A stretch of 5,387 bases of DNA from Pyrinomonadaceae bacterium (GTDB lineage Bacteria > Acidobacteriota > Blastocatellia > Pyrinomonadales > Pyrinomonadaceae). Shown piece by piece: positions 1 through 5,387 of this stretch. Under the pieces are notes generated by a model. That model had not been told where the DNA came from. It ran no database searches and saw nothing but the letters and a program-made list of their open reading frames with translations. The DNA is taken from NCBI GenBank assembly GCA_013812565.1, contig JACCTF010000488.1, positions 1-5,387 on the forward strand, in the 5' to 3' direction. Position 1 is the first letter of the stretch. Each line of letters starts with the position of its first letter. The position numbers and the translations under genes were made by a program.

Positions 1-95
1 TAGCACATTTCAGCACACTAACGGCTCTCGTCAGTTACTGATTTGATGAGTGAGGAGTATTTTTTAACTTGGCGGTAAGACGGTTGGAGGCATAC

Positions 96-500
96 TCAGC
101 AGCCGCCTTCGTTCCGACAACGCTCCAGAAAAAGCGCTAACAGCACAACCCCTATCCCGGCGATGACCCCAATGGTGATCCACGCGCCCTTCGAAAGATT
201 GTTGCCCTTGACGGTTTTAACCTGCGGGTAAGCAACCGTGGTTGCCACGCCGGTCTTGGCATCGGTGACGACAAAGGAATTTTCCCCGGCTTCGCTGATG
301 TAACCTTCCAGCTTTGTTTTATCTCGTAGCTTGAGTTTCACGCGTGCCTCTGGCCCCGTGCCGATTTTGGCGATACCTGCCTTTACTTTCCCAGCGAATT
401 CAATTTCCTTTTCTGCCTTCGATTTGGCGATGGCGGGCGCGGCGCAGATCATGTGCGCCACCAGGACGACAAGGGTGAGTGACAAATACTTCTTGAGCAT
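96..500 (-). CDS. Small exported protein with Sm/SH3-like core and C-terminal membrane helix, unknown function
   Basis: This is a 134-residue protein that I cannot name. Residues 1-25 form a signal peptide: Lys-Lys near the start, a hydrophobic core (LTLVVLVAHMICA) and a likely cleavage site after APAIA. Residues 50-98 alternate strand-like segments (RVKLKLRDKTKLEGYI, SFVVTDAKTG, TTVAYPQVKTVKG), a pattern that suggests a small Sm- or SH3-like barrel. Residues 107-126 are a hydrophobic segment fitting one membrane helix, followed by a short polar tail with two cysteines (ERCRNEGGC). The mature protein would therefore be tethered by its C-terminus with the barrel outside the cytoplasm. Proteins of this plan recur in Acidobacteria as far as I recall; that is memory, not a search. 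The start at 500 is preferred over the in-frame ATG at 506 because AGGAG lies six bases before it but directly abuts 506. It appears to be a single-gene unit, separated by over 400 bases from the next gene. Confidence 0.8.
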   Translation of the reverse strand: MLKKYLSLTLVVLVAHMICAAPAIAKSKAEKEIEFAGKVKAGIAKIGTGPEARVKLKLRDKTKLEGYISEAGENSFVVTDAKTGVATTVAYPQVKTVKGNNLSKGAWITIGVIAGIGVVLLALFLERCRNEGGC

Positions 501-506
501 AATCAT

Positions 507-511
507 CTCCT
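507..511 (-). promoter_or_regulatory. Ribosome binding site that decides the start of the small exported protein
   Basis: The minus strand reads AAAAGGAG-ATGATT-ATG. AGGAG occupies 507-511, which leaves no spacer before the ATG at 506 and six bases before the ATG at 500. The second ATG is therefore the likely start and removes two residues (Met-Ile) from the longest reading frame. Confidence 0.7.
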
Positions 512-928
512 TTTGCTTTGTGGGAGTTAGTGTTTCTACTCGCGTTTTTAGTCGGGTAGAGCTACCGCCGCAAACTTTGGCCGGACTTAGCGCACATACC
601 GGCGGGAAGGCCGCTCACGGGGTCAATATCAAAAGTCGATTGCGATTGAGCAGATGTTAATACAAGTTGCCGTAAAAGCAGTGCGAAGAGTCTGCCGAAT
701 CATGTTTGAACAAACGGCAACTGTCGTTCCAAAAGCAGGTAGCCGCTGAACCCATCATGACTTTGAGTTCTTAATGAGAAGAAGGTGACGAGAGGTGCAG
801 CAAAATTCGCACTAATGGATAAAATTGATAACGTAACTCGCCAATTAGTTATGTATGTGGGCGGTGCGAGGAATGAAGCGATTAAAGATTGTGAGCTTAC
901 ATTTACAATCAAAACGGTGAGTGGCGCT
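507..928. other. 422-base intergenic gap with no convincing gene
   Basis: The half near 507-660 should hold the promoter of the small exported protein. The best minus-strand candidate I see is TTTGCG, 17 bases, then CTAAAA, which is weak. A short palindrome (GGTAG-AG-CTACC) lies at 555-566. The half from about 765 to 928 is visibly richer in A+T than the flanking genes. It holds a hairpin-capable GATTGT...ACAATC pair (887-892 with 905-910, 12-base loop). Open frames exist on both strands here (minus 700-945, plus up to 934), but neither has a ribosome site or a recognisable motif. I see no tRNA, other RNA gene or CRISPR repeats. Confidence 0.5.
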
Positions 929-946
929 TCAATGTAACGCGCCACT
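911..946 (-). terminator. Possible intrinsic terminator after the FAD oxidoreductase
   Basis: AGTGGCGC at 920-927 pairs perfectly with GCGCCACT at 939-946, giving an 8-bp GC-rich stem with an 11-base loop. In minus-strand transcription the stem is followed after five bases by TTTT (914-911) and then GATT. The stop codon of the oxidoreductase (929-931) lies in the loop. The position at the end of a three-gene cluster fits a terminator, but the T-run is short, so the call is tentative. Confidence 0.4.
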
Positions 947-2176
947 GTGTAGAGAATGTTGGGACGTGCGTCGAGTTGCGCGTGCCACGCGCCTCCGCAC
1001 GCGCTCGCTTATGTTAAGCGCGTTCATCACCAAATGAGCAATTGTCGGTGGAGCAAACGCGGCGCGACGCAGCAGACTGCACATGCGCAGACGGGAACTG
1101 AATCGCTCGTTGTAGCGAGCCTGGTAATCGGTGGCAAGCGCTTTGAACGATTCGCCCACGCTGAGTTGCGGCAGTCGTCGCGCGATCATCTCTGCCGCAA
1201 GTTCCCCGCTCTCCAAAGCCATTAGCATCCCGCTGCCGGTGAATGGATCAATGAATGAAGCAGCATCTCCCACGGTAATCAATCCATCGGCGGGAACAAG
1301 CTCTCGGCGTCCGAAGCTCTCGATGGCAACGCATAACCACTCGGATGCGATGCGCGTTCGGGCAAGCGTCTGTGCGGCACGCCGATTCCGCATTACAACT
1401 TCGTGCATCACCCGTTCGGCATCCCCTCCGCACTTGCGCACTTGTTCAGCGGAAGCGATGAAGCAGAGATTAGAAAGGCCGCTTTCCACTCCGCTCAACC
1501 CGCCGTAGCCGCCTTCATAAAAGTAGATTTCGCAGCATCCGCGCGCGACTTGCGCATCAACCAGATGAGCTTTGAAGGCGACGAGCGAAGCCCGCTTGCG
1601 TGACAAAGGTTGAACATCTTTCCTGCTTCGCTCAAGCCGCACACTCTTGTGCCGCGCTGCATATTGCACGAGCGCACGCCCTCTTCCTGTTGCATCAACG
1701 CTCACGAACGAGCGGTATGCTCGCACTACACCATCACTTTTCAACTGCACACCGCACACACAGTTATCTTCAATGATTAATCCGACGGCTTGAGCTTCCT
1801 CCAATACTTCGACGCCAATCATACGTGCGCGGTTGATAAGCCGCCTATCCATCTCAGCACGGCTTAACCCGAGCGCCCGCCCGCCATTGGCAAACCATTC
1901 GCTTGGCACGCGAAGGCTTCTGCCCTGTCGTCCGTAAAAGATTGTCTCCGCCAACTCGACGCCGCCCGCCGCAATCATTTCATCCATTACACCGAGCCGC
2001 CGAAAGTGTACGAGACATTCGGGCGAAATAAATTCCCCGCACAGTTTTGCTCGCGGAAACCGCTTCGCTTCAGCGAGCAAAACCCGCGCTCCTTTCATCG
2101 CCAGATGAATCGCCGCGCTTGTTCCCGCCGGCCCAGCGCCGACGATGATTGCGTCATATAGCCCCGCGTTGTTCAT
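929..2176 (-). CDS. FAD-dependent oxidoreductase, geranylgeranyl-reductase/aromatic-hydroxylase type
   Basis: This 415-residue flavoprotein has the full p-hydroxybenzoate-hydroxylase-fold signature. An N-terminal Rossmann motif, VGAGPAG, lies at residues 12-18 and an acidic residue ends the second strand (LLAEAKRF). The RAKLCGEFISPE segment around Cys46 resembles the corresponding segment of geranylgeranyl-reductase-like enzymes. DATGRG lies at 161-166, and the second FAD motif GDAASFIDPFTGSG at 303-316 contacts the flavin ribityl and pyrophosphate. The middle segment GGYGGLSGVESG is typical of reductases or hydroxylases that sit beside ketosynthases and methyltransferases in natural-product clusters. 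It would reduce a double bond or hydroxylate a polyketide or quinone-like product; which one cannot be read from the sequence. The start lies three bases after the methyltransferase stop, so the two are almost certainly co-transcribed. The upstream GGAAG/AAGAAG is a weak ribosome site, consistent with coupled translation. The Arg-rich tail (residues 393-403) is unremarkable. Confidence 0.88.
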   Translation of the reverse strand: MNNAGLYDAIIVGAGPAGTSAAIHLAMKGARVLLAEAKRFPRAKLCGEFISPECLVHFRRLGVMDEMIAAGGVELAETIFYGRQGRSLRVPSEWFANGGRALGLSRAEMDRRLINRARMIGVEVLEEAQAVGLIIEDNCVCGVQLKSDGVVRAYRSFVSVDATGRGRALVQYAARHKSVRLERSRKDVQPLSRKRASLVAFKAHLVDAQVARGCCEIYFYEGGYGGLSGVESGLSNLCFIASAEQVRKCGGDAERVMHEVVMRNRRAAQTLARTRIASEWLCVAIESFGRRELVPADGLITVGDAASFIDPFTGSGMLMALESGELAAEMIARRLPQLSVGESFKALATDYQARYNERFSSRLRMCSLLRRAAFAPPTIAHLVMNALNISERVRRRVARATRRTSQHSLHSGALH

Positions 2177-2179
2177 AGG

Positions 2180-2884
2180 TTAAATTCGCTTCTTGCTTCC
2201 GCTCAGCACTAATCGAAAAGGAAACGAGCGGCGCACATCAACATCAGTCAGACAAGCTTGTCGGGCTAATCGTTGTAGTTCACGGGGACGGAAACTGCGC
2301 AGTATAGAGAGCGCGCCGTCTTCCCGTACCAGACGATTGTAGAGAAAGAGGCGGCCCACCGTGGTGTAAAAATAGAACGCGAGCGGATGGCGATGAAGGT
2401 CAATGACGAAGATGCGGCGACGTGCGATGCGCCCAAGTTCTTTGAGAACTATCACAACCTCTGCATCGCGAAAGTGGTGCGTGAACAATGAGCAGATCGC
2501 ATAATCAAACGCATCGTCAGCGAAGGGAAGGCTCATAGCATCACCACGCACGGCGCTGATCTCCGAAAAGTTTTCAGACTCTTCAAGGATGCTCGCGGCA
2601 GAACGCGCATTAAGTTCCACCCCAACTAAGTTCGCTTGCTTCCCTTCTCTCCGCGCCCACCCGGCCGCGACACGAAGCAACTCACCCGATCCGGCTCCGA
2701 CGTCAAGCACCGAAAAACTTTTCACTCCCGATTGCTCAATCTCTCGCAGCAGCGAGCGACGCAGTGCGCTCGCATCGCCCGCAAAGCGATTAATGCGTCT
2801 TAATTCGGCGAGGCATCCTTCATATTCTTCCGCGCTGTAGTCGCCTCTGTCCAAGTGCTCAAGCTCATGGCTACGCGAGGACAT
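2180..2884 (-). CDS. Class I SAM-dependent methyltransferase
   Basis: This 234-residue protein has a Rossmann-type methyltransferase fold. Motif I, VLDVGAGSGELL, lies at residues 59-70 and binds the SAM carboxypropyl end. GVELNARS at 88-95 carries the acidic residue for the ribose, GDAMSLPF at 114-121 contacts the adenine, and FDYAICSLFTHHF at 126-138 is the motif IV region. The N-terminal helix (EEYEGCLAELRRINRF) matches methyltransferases often encoded next to ketosynthases and FAD oxidoreductases, so a small-molecule polyketide or lipid substrate is likelier than a protein or nucleic acid. The start is uncertain. The chosen ATG has no Shine-Dalgarno sequence because the repeat occupies its upstream side. 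An in-frame ATG at 2941 directly abuts AGGAG but would add 19 residues encoded by the repeat (ending RLHPSAF). The frame stays open to 3085, but that part runs inside the ketosynthase gene and is a shadow. The C-terminal end is normal and meets the next gene three bases on. Confidence 0.85.
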   Translation of the reverse strand: MSSRSHELEHLDRGDYSAEEYEGCLAELRRINRFAGDASALRRSLLREIEQSGVKSFSVLDVGAGSGELLRVAAGWARREGKQANLVGVELNARSAASILEESENFSEISAVRGDAMSLPFADDAFDYAICSLFTHHFRDAEVVIVLKELGRIARRRIFVIDLHRHPLAFYFYTTVGRLFLYNRLVREDGALSILRSFRPRELQRLARQACLTDVDVRRSFPFRLVLSGSKKRI

Positions 2885-2976
2885 GAAGGCGGAAGGATGA
2901 AGGCGGAAGGATGAAAAAAGATTTGAAATCTTGAATCTCATCTCCTTTCCTTCCGCCTTCATCCTTCCGCCTTCAT
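2883..2976. repeat. Inverted repeat with 29-bp perfect arms, each a doubled 14-bp unit
   Basis: The unit ATGAAGGCGGAAGG occurs twice head-to-tail at 2883-2910, followed by A. The same 29 bases return in inverted orientation at 2948-2976. The loop of 36 bases contains a small palindrome, AGATTT-G-AAATCT (2919-2931). In minus-strand RNA this gives a very stable hairpin between the ketosynthase and methyltransferase. The inner arm encodes the last ketosynthase residues MKAEG and its TGA. The other arm ends at the methyltransferase ATG (2884-2882). The loop carries AAAGGAG (2942-2948, with its last base in the arm) next to an ATG. Repeats that read KAEG on one strand and HPSAF on the other are, from memory, common between genes in Blastocatellia-like genomes, so this is probably a dispersed element that landed in the operon. 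Confidence 0.9.
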
Positions 2977-4236
2977 CCTTTCGATCACCAGTGCGCTGTT
3001 CTTTGAGCCGAAGCCGATGCAATTGCACAGCGCGATGCGGACGCTTCCCTCGCGCGCTTCGTTCGGCACGTAATCGAGATCGCATTCCGGATCAGGCTGA
3101 TCCAGGTTGATGGTTGGTGGAATCATGTTCGTGTGCATCGCACACAGCGCAGCGGCGATGCCTGCCGCGCCCGATGCGCCTTGCGGATGACCGATCTGCG
3201 ACTTGGTTGCAGACATCGGTGTGCGTTTCGCATAATCGCCGAGCGCCAGCTTTAACGCCCGTGTTTCAATGCGGTCATTCAGTATCGTTGAGGTGCCGTG
3301 AAGATTAACGTAGTCAACTTCCTCCGGTTGCCGCCCGGCCTCCTCCAGAGCCAACGCAATTGCACGCGCCGGTTCCTCGCCTGTTTCTTCCAGGCGCACG
3401 CGATGATAAGCATCGCACGTCGCGCCGTAGCCCGTGATCTCCGCGTAGATTCTCGCCCCCCGCTCCCGCGCGTGCTCGCGTTCCTCAAGCACATAAACCC
3501 ATGCGCCTTCACCGACCACAATGCCTGAGCGGTCGCGCGAGAACGGACGCGAAGCGCGCCCCGGTTCATTGTTCCATTCGGTAGTAAGCACCCTCATCAG
3601 ATTGAATCCGGCGAGGATCCCCGGCGCAAGCGGCGCGTCAACTCCGCCCGTGATCATCACATCTTGTCTTCCGTGACTGATGTGCTCAGCGGCATAAGCG
3701 ATAGCATCGGTCGAACTCGTGCAGCCGGTCGAGATAACGTGCGAGAGACCGCGCAGACCAAACTGCATCGAAAGCTCGCTCGATAGTCCGCCGTGCGTTG
3801 ATGAAGGAATAATGTAGACACTCGCTTTGTGGTGCTCACCCGTGTACCAGTATTCATAATGCTGTTCGGCGAAGGCGAGACCGCCACCGCCGGTGCCGAG
3901 CATTACGCCGCACGCGCGACGCTGGGCCAGTGTTAAGTCCCCGGGTTGAATGCGCGCATCATCTAAAGCTTCGCGTGCAGCGGCAAGCGCCAGCGGCACA
4001 GTGCGCGGAACGTGACGACGATCCTTCACACTCAGTTCACTTTCCCAATCAAAACCGCGCACCTCAGCGGCGATCTTCACCGCCCCATTCTCAACATCAA
4101 AGCTTTCAATGCGACGCACGCCGCTCGCCCCTTGGTGCAGCGCGCTCCAGAATGCTTCGCGACCAATTCCGATTGGCGTCACGCAACCCATGCCTGTGAT
4201 CACGACGCGGCGCGGTCGCTTCAAGCGATTCAGCAT
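2959..4236 (-). CDS. Beta-ketoacyl-ACP synthase, type II PKS KS-alpha-like
   Basis: This is a 425-residue thiolase-fold condensing enzyme that would extend an acyl chain on a carrier protein with malonyl-ACP. The catalytic triad is complete: Cys172 in ISTGCTSSTDAI, His313 in NLHGTST and His350 in KSQIGHPQGASG, with Lys345 just before. The protein opens with VVITGMGCVTPIG, as the family does, which supports this start. The GCTSS active-site context, GTGGGGLAFAEQHYEYWY (114-131) and NDRIET (320-325) resemble KS-alpha subunits of type II polyketide synthases more than housekeeping FabF. The presence of Cys rules out a chain-length factor. The stop is supplied by the inverted repeat, so the final MKAEG (421-425) is probably not ancestral; conserved sequence ends at about SALVIER. 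It is the first complete gene of the minus-strand cluster. The ATG overlaps the stop of a possible upstream frame by seven bases. The substrate and product are not predictable from this window. Confidence 0.92.
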   Translation of the reverse strand: MLNRLKRPRRVVITGMGCVTPIGIGREAFWSALHQGASGVRRIESFDVENGAVKIAAEVRGFDWESELSVKDRRHVPRTVPLALAAAREALDDARIQPGDLTLAQRRACGVMLGTGGGGLAFAEQHYEYWYTGEHHKASVYIIPSSTHGGLSSELSMQFGLRGLSHVISTGCTSSTDAIAYAAEHISHGRQDVMITGGVDAPLAPGILAGFNLMRVLTTEWNNEPGRASRPFSRDRSGIVVGEGAWVYVLEEREHARERGARIYAEITGYGATCDAYHRVRLEETGEEPARAIALALEEAGRQPEEVDYVNLHGTSTILNDRIETRALKLALGDYAKRTPMSATKSQIGHPQGASGAAGIAAALCAMHTNMIPPTINLDQPDPECDLDYVPNEAREGSVRIALCNCIGFGSKNSALVIERMKAEG

Positions 4237-4247
4237 AACGACTTCGT

Positions 4248-4252
4248 TCCTT
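4248..4252 (-). promoter_or_regulatory. Ribosome binding site of the ketosynthase
   Basis: The minus strand reads TTAAAGGAACGAAGTCGTTATG. AAGGA at 4248-4252 lies 11 bases before the ATG at 4236-4234, slightly long but acceptable, and supports that start. I see no convincing -35/-10 pair just upstream. TTGACG occurs at about 4279-4284 on the minus strand, but no good -10 follows at the right distance. Confidence 0.55.
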
Positions 4253-4286
4253 TAAGTTGTTGACGGTATTTCTTGATTGCGTCAAA

Positions 4287-4318
4287 GCATAGCATCGCCA
4301 CCAGCGCAGTGGCTATGC
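4287..4318. repeat. REP-like imperfect hairpin upstream of the ketosynthase
   Basis: GCATA (4287-4291) pairs with TATGC (4314-4318). After a five-base bulge, GCCAC (4297-4301) pairs with GTGGC (4309-4313) around the seven-base loop CAGCGCA. There is no T-run on either side, so it is not an obvious terminator. It may belong to a dispersed repeat filling the gap between the transposon and the ketosynthase, or be a leader structure. Confidence 0.4.
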
Positions 4319-4437
4319 ACTCAAGCCGCCGTGTGCCTCGCATCTCTGTGAAGATTTTGTTCGCTCGATGTGTTCCGGCCCAACTTTAAGAAACGGATTG
4401 ATCCACTAAGAACACAGGAGACACACAAAGATAAAAC

Positions 4438-5387
4438 GTAAGCGTTCAGTTGGTTGTGGCAAGAACCGAAGCTGAGCATGGACGCCGCTCGTAATCAAGA
4501 CTATGCTTTGCCGCGATGTTCAGCGAACTTGGCATCAGCAGCGAAGATTGGGAACGCACACCGCAGCAGCTTCGGCGCACGAGCGCAAGCGATCATCGGC
4601 TATCTGACCGGACGTTTAGCCCTCTCACACCGCGACGCGGCGGAAGCTATGCGGGCGTTGCATGGCTTGGAGGTCAGTGTCGGCAGCATCGCCAGCTTGC
4701 AGCGACAAGTGAGCGAAGCGTTAGCAGCCTCTGTGGTGCGTGCACAAGCCTTTGTCCAATACCGGAAGTCGCAGCATGTAGATGAAACGGGTTGGCGCGA
4801 AGGGGTGCAGCGGAAATGGTTATGGGTCAATGTGATTTCAGATGTGACGGTCTTCACCCTACTCGACGGGCGGAGTACAAGAGCCGCCAAGCAGGTTATC
4901 AAATCTTCGGCGAAAAGCATCATCACGACGGATCGGTACGGAGTTTACAACTGGCTGGCTCCACGGCGACGGCAAATCTGTTGGGCACATCTTCAGCGTG
5001 ACTTCTAAGCTATAGAAGAGCGTGGCGGTGCTTCGAGGGCAACTGGAAAGAAGCTATTGGAGCAAGTCACACAACTATTCGCGCTGTGGCATCGCGTGCG
5101 CGACCACACGCTGACGCGGGCGGAGTTGCAAGCACAAGCGAGGCAGGTCAAGCAACTGCTCGAAGCTGGAACGAGATCAACGCATGTGAAGACACGCCGC
5201 ACCTGCCAGAACATTTCGAAGGTCGCGGAATCTTTGTGGACGTTCGTGCGCGTGGCAGGAGTTGAGCCCACAAACAACGCTGCCGAACGAGCGTTGCGTC
5301 GGGCGGTGTTGTGGCGGCGAAAGTCTTTCGGCACGCAGAGTGAGACGGGCAGCCGCTTCGTCGAACGCATCTTGACGGTCGTCACCA
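4438..5387 (+). mobile_element. IS66-family insertion sequence, left end and most of tnpC, incomplete at window edge
   Basis: The left boundary is set at GTAAGCG (4438-4444), which matches the usual terminal sequence of IS66-family inverted repeats. A transposase frame of the IS66 TnpC type starts almost at once. IS66 elements normally generate 8-bp target duplications; the eight bases before the end are GATAAAAC (4430-4437), and the matching copy would lie beyond the right edge. No tnpA or tnpB accessory genes stand between the end and tnpC, so this is either a tnpC-only type or a deletion derivative. It points away from the ketosynthase cluster. Confidence 0.7.
4454..5387 (+). pseudogene. 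tnpC: IS66 family transposase (TnpC), N-terminally truncated and interrupted by a stop
   Basis: The core is clearly IS66 DDE transposase: SSFGARAQAIIGYLTGRLAL, the first Asp in HVDETGW (Asp110 from a TTG start at 4454), the second in TTDRYGVYNW (Asp160), then CWAHLQRDF. A TAA at 5006-5008 ends the frame, but the same frame continues as AIEERGG, LFALWHRVRD, WTFVRVAGVEPTNNAAERALR and SFGTQSETGSRFVERILTVV to the window edge. The third catalytic residue, Glu (5285-5287), lies after the stop. Family members usually read RDFQAI here, so the stop is most simply a CAA-to-TAA change. The N-terminal leucine-zipper-like part and the Cys-rich zinc finger usually before FGPR are absent. The roughly 115 bases from the left end to this point encode nothing recognisable, so a deletion is likely. 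The start is uncertain (TTG 4454 or ATG 4478). It is unlikely to be active. Confidence 0.88.

Larger units (their letters stand above)
4230..4385 (-). pseudogene. Possible 3' remnant of an upstream gene, overlapping the ketosynthase start
   Basis: A minus-strand frame is open for 51 codons and stops at TGA 4232-4230, overlapping the ketosynthase ATG as ATGCTGA. Such overlaps are typical of translationally coupled operon genes. The translation has a hydrophobic stretch (CIATALVAMLCF) followed by a basic, helical-looking tail (DAIKKYRQQLKGTKS). An ATG exists at 4343 but has no clear ribosome site, and the frame is closed upstream by TAA at 4388-4386, about 50 bases from the transposon end. It could be the C-terminus of a gene damaged by the insertion, a very short membrane peptide, or chance reading through a dispersed repeat. 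I recognise no family. Confidence 0.22.

Noticed and set aside
1..95. Possible plus-strand terminator: CTCGTCA (27-33) with TGATGAG (44-50), then a T-run at 60-64.
   Set aside because: The stem is seven pairs with a G-T wobble, the T-run is nine bases away and no gene is seen entering from the left.
331..660. Plus-strand frame of 109 codons over the start of the small exported protein.
   Set aside because: It is antisense to a well-supported gene with signal peptide and ribosome site, and its translation has no family features.
700..945. Minus-strand frame of 81 codons beginning at GTG 945 inside the oxidoreductase 3' end.
   Set aside because: It has no ribosome site, no recognisable motif and begins within the hairpin at 920-946; its hydrophobicity reflects A/T-rich DNA.
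2883..2976. CRISPR array or coding tandem repeat.
   Set aside because: The copies are inverted with no regular unique spacers; it is a single hairpin unit.
2885..3085. Longer methyltransferase starting at 3085.
   Set aside because: The extra residues are Arg-rich translation of the ketosynthase gene in another frame and of the inverted repeat; the family fold starts after residue 68.
2959..4236. Naming the ketosynthase fabF.
   Set aside because: The active-site context and the gene neighbourhood point to a specialised KS-alpha-like enzyme, and housekeeping neighbours (acpP, fabD, fabG) are absent.
5005..5385. Minus-strand frame of 126 codons at the right edge.
   Set aside because: It is the shadow of the IS66 transposase C-terminal half, which has conserved motifs on the plus strand.

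Overview
The window looks like chromosomal DNA of an environmental acidobacterium, most likely of the Blastocatellia/Pyrinomonas kind. This rests on remembered style, not on a search. The pointers are moderate GC, a signal-peptide plus Sm-like plus C-terminal-membrane protein of a type I associate with that group, a hairpin-forming repeat that encodes MKAEG on one strand and HPSAF on the other, and an IS66-type transposase.

Layout from left to right. A small exported or membrane-anchored protein of unknown function lies on the minus strand (96-500). A 422-base gap without a convincing gene follows (507-928). Next comes a tight minus-strand cluster, transcribed right to left: a beta-ketoacyl synthase (2959-4236), a SAM-dependent methyltransferase (2180-2884) and an FAD-dependent oxidoreductase (929-2176). 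A hairpin at 920-946 overlaps the last stop codon and may end the transcript. To the right, a short stretch (4230-4437) may hold the last codons of a lost upstream gene or part of a dispersed repeat. Next to it, pointing the other way, is an IS66-family element. Its left end is at about 4438, and its tnpC has lost its N-terminal part and carries an in-frame stop. The element runs off the window.

The three cluster genes suggest a small polyketide or fatty-acid-derived natural-product pathway. The synthase would build a chain on an acyl carrier protein, the methyltransferase would methylate the product, and the flavoprotein would reduce or hydroxylate it. The synthase resembles the KS-alpha subunit of type II polyketide synthases more than housekeeping FabF. 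No carrier protein, chain-length factor, ketoreductase or cyclase is visible, and the transposon sits where an upstream partner might have been. The most unusual structural point is a 94-base inverted repeat between synthase and methyltransferase. It supplies the synthase's last five codons and stop, and the far end of its stem touches the methyltransferase start.
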